Shown here in pieces: positions 22,737 through 29,191 of a stretch of DNA of 64,000 nucleotides (the first letter of the stretch is position 1; every line of letters begins with the position of its first letter). The DNA is from a virus. Position numbers and translations under genes: made by a program. The notes below the pieces were generated by a model that saw only the letters and a list, made by a program, of their open reading frames with translations, ran no database searches and was not told the origin of the DNA. The stretch lies in IMG/VR virus record IMGVR_UViG_3300027749_000055, positions 1 to 64,000 of that record. The stretch is one strand, 5' to 3'.

Positions 22737-23212
22737 TCCCAAGAATGTTTGGTAAGCCCTAAAGCGTGGGCTTCTTCGGGGTTGTCTTCAATCCAAGTGT
22801 TGTGGTGGTTGCAGACCAAAATGATTCCCGATACGTCAAGAAGGTTCTCGTCTGTGCGTCCAGCCCGTGCCCGTGAGAGGATTTCGTGTCCGTTCACTTC
22901 GCCCCAGCACATTGTTGGGAGAATGTCTCGAACTGAACATTTCCAATCCTCACGCTTGCCGAAATGCTCTTCGAGAGCGATACGGCGTTTCTTATTTACT
23001 TCTTTGCGTCTGTCGCTTATTGGCTTCAGGGCGGTGCGCTTCATCGTCGAAGTCTTGCGCTCTAACGGCTTGCGTTGCAGCGTTTTTGTTTGACGCTCAG
23101 AAGCCCGACAGGACTTGCACCGTGGCAAATACTTGTCGGGCTTGTCTTTGCGTTGAATGAACTCGGTTAGTGGCAGTATCTCCCGACACGACCCGCACCG
23201 CTTGTTGTCCAT
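22733..23212 (-). CDS. HNH endonuclease
   Basis: 159 residues. N-terminal CGSC...RCKSCRASER is a zinc knuckle like that of phage NinG/HNH proteins; basic linker (LQRKPLERKTSTMKRTALKP); then an HNH core with MCWGEVNGHEILSRARAG, and GIILVCNHHNTWIEDNP. HNH proteins act in packaging, recombination or as free-standing homing-type nucleases. Located in the replication/recombination region, not by the terminase, so packaging is less likely. TAATG coupling upstream. Confidence 0.75.
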   Translation of the reverse strand: MDNKRCGSCREILPLTEFIQRKDKPDKYLPRCKSCRASERQTKTLQRKPLERKTSTMKRTALKPISDRRKEVNKKRRIALEEHFGKREDWKCSVRDILPTMCWGEVNGHEILSRARAGRTDENLLDVSGIILVCNHHNTWIEDNPEEAHALGLTKHSWE

Positions 23213-23307
23213 TAGTTGTCGTCTTTCAGGCGGAAGCAGTGGTTAATCACAGCGACTATCAGCACCAAGGCATTTATGCCCAGCCAAAAACAAACGACGT
23301 TGAACAA
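23212..23307 (-). CDS. Putative 31-residue membrane peptide
   Basis: Uses TTG immediately after the stop of the upstream gene and ends in a TAATG overlap with the HNH gene. The product is one hydrophobic span (FWLGINALVLIVAVIN) with a charged tail RLKDDN. Fourth member of the micro-ORF membrane peptide group. Confidence 0.45.
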   Translation of the reverse strand: MFNVVCFWLGINALVLIVAVINHCFRLKDDN

Positions 23308-23880
23308 TTACTGCAGAGTGTTGTTGGCGTTCGACAAGGCGTTCGACAGGTTCTCAATGTCTTTGCCAACCGCCGAACTTGCGTCGATGAAGCCCTGCGT
23401 CACGTCGCCACCGTTCTGAATGTTCGAGATTGACGTAATGCCCTCAAACGAAAGCGTCTGAACATCGTTTGCCAATTGTTGAACTACCTGAGTGGTTGTC
23501 ACGTCGGGCGAGATTGAGTCAGAGTCCAAGTTCGTAGCGTCCTGCCCCAGCGTTGCGAGGTCAGAGGTAGCCGCAGAAGCGTCGTTGTTGTTCAGGTCGG
23601 CAAGCGTGGTGGTGTAGTCCGAACGGAACTGCGAGAAAAGGGGCTGAAAGTTTGCTTTCCAATCAGACCACTGCGACGAGAGGCTCTGCGTCGTAGGGGT
23701 GGTGTCCTGAGTCGAGGGCGTGTTGTTGCTATTTCCATTGTTGTTACCACCGCTCGCACCGGCGATAATCAAAACCACCACAACGACGGCAACGCCAATA
23801 GCAATCTTGGCGTTCTTACTCAGGGTGTTCCAGCCCGACTTCGGTTCAGCCGTCGGGGTGGGGGTTGGGGTTGCTTCCAT
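23308..23880 (-). CDS. Single-span membrane protein with exposed helical domain
   Basis: 190 residues. A Pro/Thr N-terminal tail (MEATPTPTPTAEPKSGWN), one span (IAIGVAVVVVVLIIAGAS), an Asn/Thr-rich spacer, then a helical domain (WSDWKANFQPLFSQFRSDY to the C-terminus) on the outer side. The anchor-plus-outer-domain plan is that of some phage superinfection-exclusion or envelope proteins, but no family link is visible. AAGGAGG and a strong promoter upstream imply high expression. Confidence 0.6.
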   Translation of the reverse strand: MEATPTPTPTAEPKSGWNTLSKNAKIAIGVAVVVVVLIIAGASGGNNNGNSNNTPSTQDTTPTTQSLSSQWSDWKANFQPLFSQFRSDYTTTLADLNNNDASAATSDLATLGQDATNLDSDSISPDVTTTQVVQQLANDVQTLSFEGITSISNIQNGGDVTQGFIDASSAVGKDIENLSNALSNANNTLQ

Positions 23881-23900
23881 TGTCTGTTCCTCCTTGGGAA

Positions 23901-24437
23901 TCAGTCGCCTTGTGGCGCACTGAGAGACTCTACCACAGTTGATTTGAGAAGCGCAACATTTCCTGATTCAAGGGCAAATCCCTTGCTTGCGATAATTTGC
24001 TGGTCGGACTTGTTTTTGAGTTGTTCATACATTTTGTTGAACTGCGCTCGAACCGTCGTGATGTTATCCGTCTGGCAGATGTGCCAGTAACCCAATGCCT
24101 TGACGGTTTGACGAATCAAATCGTGCGACCAAGGGGGGCGAGCCTCAAACTGATAAACGCCGTAGCGTTCAGCCACGTCCTGCACTTCAACCCACGCCTC
24201 GGCCGGAGACGGGGCAAGAAATCCTTGTAACTCGGCGGACTTTTTGCGGAGAGCCGCCACACTCGGCGGACGTTCTTCGGTCAAAATCCATTGCGTCGCC
24301 GCTTTATGAATTACGGTGGCGGGAATGTCCTGCAGTGCCCTGTGAAATACCAGCACGGTTTCCTTGGGCGCACTCCACGACGGATATGCGCCTGCGATAA
24401 TAGCCATCACCTCGGCTGTCTCTTGCGGTGTGGTCAC
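23901..24437 (-). CDS. Putative helicase-loader-like replication protein
   Basis: 178 residues. The N-terminal 70 residues (VMAIIAGAYPSWSAPKETVL, IPATVIHKAATQWI and PPSVAALRKK) resemble the helical loaders of phage replicative helicases (the G40P loader family). It overlaps the end of the initiator gene (GTGA), an arrangement typical of initiator-loader operons. Loading host DnaB-like helicase at the origin would be the expected job; no helicase gene of the DnaB type is present in the window. Confidence 0.55.
   Translation of the reverse strand: MTTPQETAEVMAIIAGAYPSWSAPKETVLVFHRALQDIPATVIHKAATQWILTEERPPSVAALRKKSAELQGFLAPSPAEAWVEVQDVAERYGVYQFEARPPWSHDLIRQTVKALGYWHICQTDNITTVRAQFNKMYEQLKNKSDQQIIASKGFALESGNVALLKSTVVESLSAPQGD
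23927..23956 (-). promoter_or_regulatory. Promoter of membrane protein gene
   Basis: Minus-strand TTGCGC (23951-23956), 18-base spacer ending TCAACTGTGG, TAGAGT (23927-23932). It lies within the 3' end of the helicase-loader gene. Confidence 0.7.
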
Positions 24438-25279
24438 TGAACTTCCTCCAAAAATTGTATGATTCCGCTAAAGCCCTTGGGCTGTGTCTTCTTGAAATCC
24501 TTTTCCGCCTGAAGACGAAGGCGGTCATACTGCTTACGCAACTTGGCGGGGCTGAGAATGTTAGCCCGCCAGAAATCGCTGGCTTGTGCCCAGCGAATCA
24601 GAACCTCGACCTCAACGGGGTCACGCTTGTCTATGCGAATGGTCTTCTCAATGTCTCGCACCCACGCCGCCGTAACCGTTGGGGGCTTACAGCCGTTCTC
24701 GACAATCAACGTGGCGAGCAGCGTCGCTAAACGGTGAGGCTCAACCCACTTGCCCGCAGTCAAATCGTTTGCGGTTAGTTCGTCGTCGTCAGGGTCATAA
24801 ATCTCAGCCTCGACAACGACGAAAGAATCCGCCCCGAAGGGTGCGGCCTCCATTTCAGTTATTTCTACTTCATCAGTATTTACTAATAAATCAGTTCTTA
24901 CTATGTCTACGGGTTTGCCGTATACGGCTGAACCGTTTACGGTTTTACCGTATACGGTTTTGCCGACTACGGTGGAATCGGAAATGTCGTGGACGATTCG
25001 TTCCATTTCACTAAACTCGCCACCTTCGCAGCGGGTCTGTTCCTGCGTGATGTAACCAGCCGTCTCTAGTTCGTTGAGGATTCGATAAACCTTCTCTCGA
25101 CCAGCGGACGGCGATTCACTGATGAGGTGCTTTACGTTCACCTTCCAATGGTCGGGCTTGGATAGGAGATAAACGAGAAGCCCACGGGCTTCCCAAGACA
25201 AGCGGGAATCGGTGATTGTCGGATTACTGACGATAGTGAAGTTCCTACGAAGGGCTGAGGGCGAACGACGAATAGCCAC
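24434..25279 (-). CDS. Replication initiator with internal origin iterons
   Basis: 281 residues. N-terminal winged helix typical of phage initiators (RRNFTIVSNPTITDSRLSWE, then LLVYLLSKPDHWKVNVKHLI and VYRILNELETAGYI). A middle segment of repeats of the form TVYGK encodes the origin iterons. The C-terminal part (VEVLIRWAQASDFWRANILS) looks like a DnaD-type or O-type partner-binding domain. This matches lambda O, which binds iterons in its own gene. AGGAGA precedes the ATG. Confidence 0.8.
   Translation of the reverse strand: MAIRRSPSALRRNFTIVSNPTITDSRLSWEARGLLVYLLSKPDHWKVNVKHLISESPSAGREKVYRILNELETAGYITQEQTRCEGGEFSEMERIVHDISDSTVVGKTVYGKTVNGSAVYGKPVDIVRTDLLVNTDEVEITEMEAAPFGADSFVVVEAEIYDPDDDELTANDLTAGKWVEPHRLATLLATLIVENGCKPPTVTAAWVRDIEKTIRIDKRDPVEVEVLIRWAQASDFWRANILSPAKLRKQYDRLRLQAEKDFKKTQPKGFSGIIQFLEEVQ
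24851..24905. other. AT-rich segment next to iterons
   Basis: A stretch of about 55 bases with TTATTTCTACTTCATCAG and TATTTACTAATAAATCAG that is markedly richer in A and T than its surroundings. Lying directly beside the iterons, it is the likely unwinding element. Confidence 0.6.
24914..24973. repeat. Four tandem 15-bp iterons; predicted replication origin
   Basis: Four contiguous imperfectly palindromic 15-mers, consensus TTTRCCGTATACGGT, at 24914-24928, 24929-24943, 24944-24958 and 24959-24973. They lie in the reading frame of the initiator, beside an AT-rich segment, which is the layout of lambda-type origins. Confidence 0.75.
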
Positions 25280-25303
25280 GGTGTCTCCTTTCTGTGTAAG
25301 TGG

Positions 25304-25332
25304 AGTAGCACTCTACACTCAACTGTCGTCAA
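25304..25332 (-). promoter_or_regulatory. Putative promoter of initiator gene
   Basis: Minus-strand TTGACG (25327-25332), and at 21 bases a GCTACT-like -10 (25304-25309); the conserved ACTCAACTGTCG block lies here in the opposite orientation. Weak -10, so the call is tentative. Confidence 0.35.
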
Positions 25333-25345
25333 ATGGGTGTAGACA

Positions 25346-25383
25346 CGAAAAGACCACCCCAGCATTTCTGCCAAGGCGGTCTT
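25346..25383 (-). terminator. Terminator after Sak4-like gene
   Basis: On the minus strand AAGACCGCC and GGTGGTCTT form a nine-base stem with one G-T pair and a 16-base loop, followed by TTTTCG. It lies 20 bases beyond the stop of the recombinase gene. Confidence 0.65.
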
Positions 25384-25401
25384 CTCCACTGCGGGTCTGC
25401 C

Positions 25402-26310
25402 CTACGAGGGAATGACCTCTTCGGCTTCGCCGTCCCCACCCTCAATGTAAGTCAGAAGGTCAATGACTTCCTGATAACGGGTTTCGGTGAGTTGCGCCAC
25501 CTTCGGCAAGTTTGCCTCCGACCACGCCTTCTTCAACGCCGACTTAGTTTCGGGATTGAGGTTGGCAATGCGGTTCTCGACAGCGTTGCGCTTGTTTGAG
25601 TCAAGCAACGGCTCGCCAGCGTTGAGCCACGTCGTGAACGTGTCCAATGCTTCCTGCGAGTTAGCCGGAGTAAAGGTGCGGTCAGCGAGAGCGACGCAAC
25701 GGGTCTTTGATACGGAAGCACGGTGCTGAGCGTCAATGTCGAAGACGAGGGTGAACTCGTATTCGATACCGTCACGCTGTTGCGGGGCGAGTCCGACTTT
25801 GCGAATTTCGGTCTTGCCCTTCTCGTTCTTGTCCATAGCCCACTCGGTCTTTGAGCGCATAGTGACGACAATGTGCCCGTTGAACGAGAGCAGTGCGTCA
25901 ATCATCTGCTGTTGAATCGGAGTGCCGACCGCCCACGCACGATACGAATTGTTGAGACGAGCGTTTGCTTCCTCAACAATTTCGAGAGTACCTCCCTTGC
26001 CCGACCAGAAGTGAGTAAGTGAGTCAATGACGACGACCGCATACTCTTCTTGCTCGGCAACACGAAGAACCTCGACGAGACGCTGGGGGTTGTAGGGCGG
26101 TGAAAACGACAAGGTGTCGAAAGCAAACTTGTCTGCGTAGAGCGAAGCGGAACTGCGCTCGGTGTCTATCACGGCAATCTTTCCGCCGTCAGCCAACTCG
26201 GTTGCCATTTGCAATGACCAATAGGTTTTGCCGGAACCGGACGGCCCGCTGAAAGCGACCCGTGCCTTTGCCTGCGACTTCTTTGCCTTGCTAAACAATG
26301 AACTACTCAT
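25402..26310 (-). CDS. Sak4-like RecA-fold single-strand annealing or recombinase ATPase
   Basis: 302 residues. Walker A is FSGPSGSGKTYWSLQMA, the second strand AVIDTERSSAS matches the Sak4/RecA-lobe signature, Walker B is YAVVVIDSLTHFWSG, and TMRSKTEW with DGIEYEFTLVFDID completes the core. Sak4 proteins promote homologous recombination with an SSB. The C-terminal 60 residues form a helical acidic tail. AGGAGG site and a strong promoter. It is divergent from the Gam-like operon. Confidence 0.8.
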   Translation of the reverse strand: MSSSLFSKAKKSQAKARVAFSGPSGSGKTYWSLQMATELADGGKIAVIDTERSSASLYADKFAFDTLSFSPPYNPQRLVEVLRVAEQEEYAVVVIDSLTHFWSGKGGTLEIVEEANARLNNSYRAWAVGTPIQQQMIDALLSFNGHIVVTMRSKTEWAMDKNEKGKTEIRKVGLAPQQRDGIEYEFTLVFDIDAQHRASVSKTRCVALADRTFTPANSQEALDTFTTWLNAGEPLLDSNKRNAVENRIANLNPETKSALKKAWSEANLPKVAQLTETRYQEVIDLLTYIEGGDGEAEEVIPS

Positions 26311-26351
26311 TTTGAGCCTCCTGTATCTATCTGTCCTAATGTCCTGCGGTC

Positions 26352-26381
26352 AGTGTAGTGCGTAAACACAACCCCCGTCAA
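26352..26381 (-). promoter_or_regulatory. Leftward early promoter
   Basis: Minus-strand TTGACG (26376-26381), 18-base spacer, TACACT (26352-26357). The spacer begins with GGGGTT, which is also part of the adjacent 33-bp repeats. Confidence 0.7.
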
Positions 26382-26389
26382 GTCAAGAA

Positions 26390-26455
26390 ACCGTGGAACC
26401 CCCGTTTAGTAGTTTCCCTTGTACCGTGGAACCCCCGTTTAGTAGTTTCCCTTGT
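26390..26455. repeat. Tandem 33-bp direct repeat in divergent control region
   Basis: Two identical 33-base units (26390-26422 and 26423-26455) containing GTGGAACCCCCGTTTAGTAG. They are flanked by an inverted pair CAAGAAAC/GTTTCTTG and followed by a TGTAATTACA palindrome. A partial third copy of AACCCCCGT overlaps the leftward promoter. Likely operators between the divergent promoters. Confidence 0.75.
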
Positions 26456-26489
26456 AATTACAGGGGTTTGAAGTTTCTTGTTCAATGAT

Positions 26490-26518
26490 TTGCAATCTTC
26501 ACTCAACCATAGTAGAGT
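26490..26518 (+). promoter_or_regulatory. Rightward promoter of the plus-strand operon
   Basis: TTGCAA (26490-26495), 17-base spacer with ACTCAACCATAG, TAGAGT (26513-26518). Drives the only two plus-strand protein genes. Confidence 0.75.
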
Positions 26519-26557
26519 TCACTACGTCACAACGACACGGACGCAAGGAGGAACCAA

Positions 26558-26905
26558 ATGTCCGAAGTAAAACAAGACACACTTCTCGAAGAAGTAACGC
26601 TTCGTGAGAAGGCTCAGTATGAAGGCAAGACGTTTGGCAGTCTTCGCTTGACCAACATCACTTTCGAAATCTCGCTGAGCGAGAAAAACGATTGGGTCAT
26701 CACCGCAAACGAATACAACGGCGAGGGCAGGTTCTTCGTCAGCGGATTCATCAGCGGTGATTCAGCGAAGTCGGCAATGGACGTGGCGATTGAGGTTATG
26801 GCGAATCCCCTGCTTACCAACGTCTACAACGTCGAGGCGCAGTTGCAAATGGGCTACGACCTATTGAGCGTAATTGCAGTGTCACACGACTCTGCAATCA
26901 TTTAG
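26558..26905 (+). CDS. Hypothetical early protein
   Basis: 115 residues, starting MSEVKQDTLLEEVTLREKAQ. A predicted mixed alpha/beta domain: strands around SLRLTNITFEISL and WVITANEYNGEGRFFVSGF, then a helix AKSAMDVAIEVM. It has an AGGAGGAACC site at the best spacing. First gene of a two-gene operon with a Gam-like protein; could be a partner in DNA end protection, but nothing specific supports that. Confidence 0.65.
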   Translation: MSEVKQDTLLEEVTLREKAQYEGKTFGSLRLTNITFEISLSEKNDWVITANEYNGEGRFFVSGFISGDSAKSAMDVAIEVMANPLLTNVYNVEAQLQMGYDLLSVIAVSHDSAII

Positions 26906-26930
26906 TTTCAACAACAAGGAGAGAAAAACA

Positions 26931-27506
26931 ATGGAAACCACTATTACCGAAATGTCGCTGGAAGACTTCCTTACCAGCGAGGCAACTCCCGAAGGCTTTG
27001 CCTTTGGCGAGGCGTTCACCATCAACAACGACGACGAGGCTCTGTGGGCTATGCGCTCACTGGCTCAGGCTCAGCGTTGTATTGACGAGGTGGAGCGTCA
27101 GGCTCAAATTGAACTTGACCGAATCAACCGTTGGGTCGAAGCGAACGTGGTCGGCAACACGCAGACCGTTGAATACTTTGACCGTATTCTTGGTGACTAC
27201 CTAATGCGAGTTCGTGAGAACGACGCTGACGGGCGCAAGTCGCTGTCCTTCCCCGACGGCACAGTGACGAGCCGTGTGACCCAGCCCAAGGTTGAAGTCA
27301 CCGACCTCGAAGCGTTTTTGACGTGGGCGGAGTCCAACGGTCACGCCGAGTGGGTGCGTGTGAAGCGTGAGGCGAACCTTGCCGAAATCAAGAAGGGCGT
27401 GGACTTTGAAGAGTCCGCTGTCCTCGACCCGATTACGGGCTTACCGATTGACGGGCTTGCGCCTGTCGCTGGCGGTATCAGCACCTCAACCAAGGTGGCT
27501 GAGTAG
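26931..27506 (+). CDS. Gam-like host nuclease inhibitor
   Basis: 191 residues. Helical N-terminus with long coiled-coil (AQRCIDEVERQAQIELDRIN, NTQTVEYFDRILGDYLMRVR), then SLSFPDGTVTSRVTQPKVEV and the closing EFLTWAE/EWVRVKREANLAEIKK-like region. This is the Mu Gam pattern; Gam proteins bind DNA ends and block RecBCD or AdnAB-type exonucleases. AAGGAG site. An internal Met downstream is less likely. Confidence 0.7.
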   Translation: METTITEMSLEDFLTSEATPEGFAFGEAFTINNDDEALWAMRSLAQAQRCIDEVERQAQIELDRINRWVEANVVGNTQTVEYFDRILGDYLMRVRENDADGRKSLSFPDGTVTSRVTQPKVEVTDLEAFLTWAESNGHAEWVRVKREANLAEIKKGVDFEESAVLDPITGLPIDGLAPVAGGISTSTKVAE

Positions 27507-27620
27507 CCCACGGTCGTCACGGTGGGTAGGGAAATCACTACCCAATCAGGGTTGCAGTTGTGCTACCCCTACCTACCGTGTCGTTAGCCGTAGTGTGGAC
27601 TACAACGCTACGCAAAGCAG

Positions 27621-27658
27621 AAATCCCCACCAGCCCTTATTTGGTTAGGTGGGGATTT
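27621..27658. terminator. Bidirectional terminator between convergent operons
   Basis: Eleven-base perfect stem AAATCCCCACC/GGTGGGGATTT with a 16-base loop; T-containing tails follow on both strands. It separates the plus-strand Gam-like operon from the leftward late genes. Sequence 27507-27620 carries smaller hairpins (GGGTAG...CTACCC) and no gene. Confidence 0.8.
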
Positions 27659-27710
27659 CGCCGTTCTAAGACGGCCACTGTGCTTGCCTATCGCAAAGCC
27701 TGTGGCGATA

Positions 27711-27989
27711 CTACTGCTTGTTTAGTGAAGCGGGCTTGGTAGCACCAAGAAGACGGCTGAGGGCGGGAACCTTCGCTTCGAGGTAGTGAGAGACGGTGCT
27801 GTAGACCGTGCCAACTACGGGTGCAACGATTCCAAACGCCTGTGCAGGCGAGAGGCTGAAGCCAGCCTTCGCAGCAAGCGATACAAGAACGCCGACCAAC
27901 GTGGGAACAACGTAACGAATGACTGTGGCTTGAATAGCCTTAGGGTCAATCTTGATTGGGGTGGATTGTGGGGTAGGTTGGGTAGTCAC
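27711..27989 (-). CDS. Holin-like small membrane protein
   Basis: 92 residues. Two hydrophobic spans (VIRYVVPTLVGVLVSLAAKA and AFGIVAPVVGTVYSTVSHYL) between polar ends, the layout of class II holins. It ends the late leftward transcript, next to another TM-plus-coiled-coil protein, a usual place for lysis genes. GTG start with AAGGA. Endolysin is not nearby, so the call rests on topology and position. Confidence 0.55.
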   Translation of the reverse strand: MTTQPTPQSTPIKIDPKAIQATVIRYVVPTLVGVLVSLAAKAGFSLSPAQAFGIVAPVVGTVYSTVSHYLEAKVPALSRLLGATKPASLNKQ

Positions 27990-28314
27990 CTTTGTATTCC
28001 TTCTTTAGAGCCGATTCTAGGTCAAAATCACTTTCGGCTTCGGCTCTATGCCAACCGAGGTGACGCTCTACCTTATCCTCAATCGAGTCGAAGCGTAAGT
28101 CCATACGCTCAACCTTGATATCAACTTTTTCGAGGCTTGTCTGCAGAGTTCCAAAACGATTGTCGAGTTGCAGCAAACGGTCTTGAACGATGGCGTGGTC
28201 GGAACTGTTTTCTTTGCGACCACGATGAGAGTTTTTCCAAGCGGCGATAGACGAAACCGTTGCCGGAATAGCGGTGATTACCGCTGCAATTACAAATGGT
28301 TGCGCTGTCGCCAT
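27946..28314 (-). CDS. TM-coiled-coil protein (DUF2746-like, holin-associated)
   Basis: 122 residues. An N-terminal span (QPFVIAAVITAIPATVSSIA), a short basic stretch (KNSHRGRKEN), then a heptad region (VQDRLLQLDNRFGTLQTSLE). The same plan is found in actinophage DUF2746-type proteins near lysis genes. Overlaps the holin-like gene by 44 bases. Possible role in holin timing or in tail-associated membrane interaction. Confidence 0.55.
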   Translation of the reverse strand: MATAQPFVIAAVITAIPATVSSIAAWKNSHRGRKENSSDHAIVQDRLLQLDNRFGTLQTSLEKVDIKVERMDLRFDSIEDKVERHLGWHRAEAESDFDLESALKKEYKGDYPTYPTIHPNQD

Positions 28315-28351
28315 AGCAAAATCCTACATTCAAGTTTTGGAAATAAAGTTT

Positions 28352-29191
28352 CTAGGAGTGAACGCCCAAGTCGGTAATCATCAACCGCTGGGGGGAACTT
28401 GCGCTCATTGTGACCGTCGTGGCTGCGTTGGCAACCCTGAAGGCAACACCCCAAAACCCCTTGTTATTTGGGTGTCGAGCCGTCCAAGCACCAACGTTGG
28501 TGTAGTGCGTGGGGTTGTTATCCCACCACGTCGTTGATGCGCTGACCGTGTAGGTCTGCCCTGCAGTGGTCGGGCTTTGGAAAACTTGGTGCGGAACCTG
28601 CGTGGTCGAAGACGTGGCGGAAAGACCGTCGGGGGTGACTACGCCAACCGAAACACTGCTTGCCGTGCCACCTACGGTGAAAGAGATGAGCAACTCCGCT
28701 TTGTAAATCCGATTTGGAAGAACGTTGTGCGTCACCAGAAATGGCGTAGGGGCTGTCGAGGACGTTACGGGGTCTAACTGCTTCCACCAGAAAGGGCTTG
28801 TCCAACCAGAAAGAACCGTGGTGCTAGTGAAATCTCCGTGGCTGACCGTGGTTGCCGAGGAACGCTTGAATCCCACAACGTCACTTGGAATGTCGGATTG
28901 GGCGGAGGTCATAGAGCCAAGAACCCACAAGTCTTCGCCACTCATAGTTATCCATACCGTGTCGCCCAGAACCGGCGTGTAGGTGTCGGCAAAGCGAATT
29001 CCGTGAACAACCTGTGAGTCACCGCCGATAGTGACGCTAACAACGGGATAACCGTGGCTTTGATTAGCAAAGTTGTAGGACGGGTCGTATCCAATTACTC
29101 GCCCAAGGCGCAGATTGTCCTGCGGGGGCAAACGAAACTGCCCATTGTTCACAATTGAATTGGAAAGTGACTTGAAGTCGAAGTTTGCCAT
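28352..29191 (-). CDS. Minor tail protein (distal)
   Basis: 279 residues. N-terminal part (LRLGRVIGYDPSYNFANQSH and VVSVTIGGDSQVVHGIRF) forms an OB-like barrel typical of proteins adjoining tail hubs; a beta-rich C-terminal domain with AELLISFTVGGTASSVSVGV and KGFWGVAFRVANAATTVTM looks like a jelly-roll. The ATG overlaps the hub gene stop (TAATG). Probably attached to the baseplate. Confidence 0.6.
   Translation of the reverse strand: MANFDFKSLSNSIVNNGQFRLPPQDNLRLGRVIGYDPSYNFANQSHGYPVVSVTIGGDSQVVHGIRFADTYTPVLGDTVWITMSGEDLWVLGSMTSAQSDIPSDVVGFKRSSATTVSHGDFTSTTVLSGWTSPFWWKQLDPVTSSTAPTPFLVTHNVLPNRIYKAELLISFTVGGTASSVSVGVVTPDGLSATSSTTQVPHQVFQSPTTAGQTYTVSASTTWWDNNPTHYTNVGAWTARHPNNKGFWGVAFRVANAATTVTMSASSPQRLMITDLGVHS

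Noticed and set aside
24914-24973. Iterons as a CRISPR array
   Set aside because: The units are contiguous 15-mers without spacers and lie in frame in an initiator gene.
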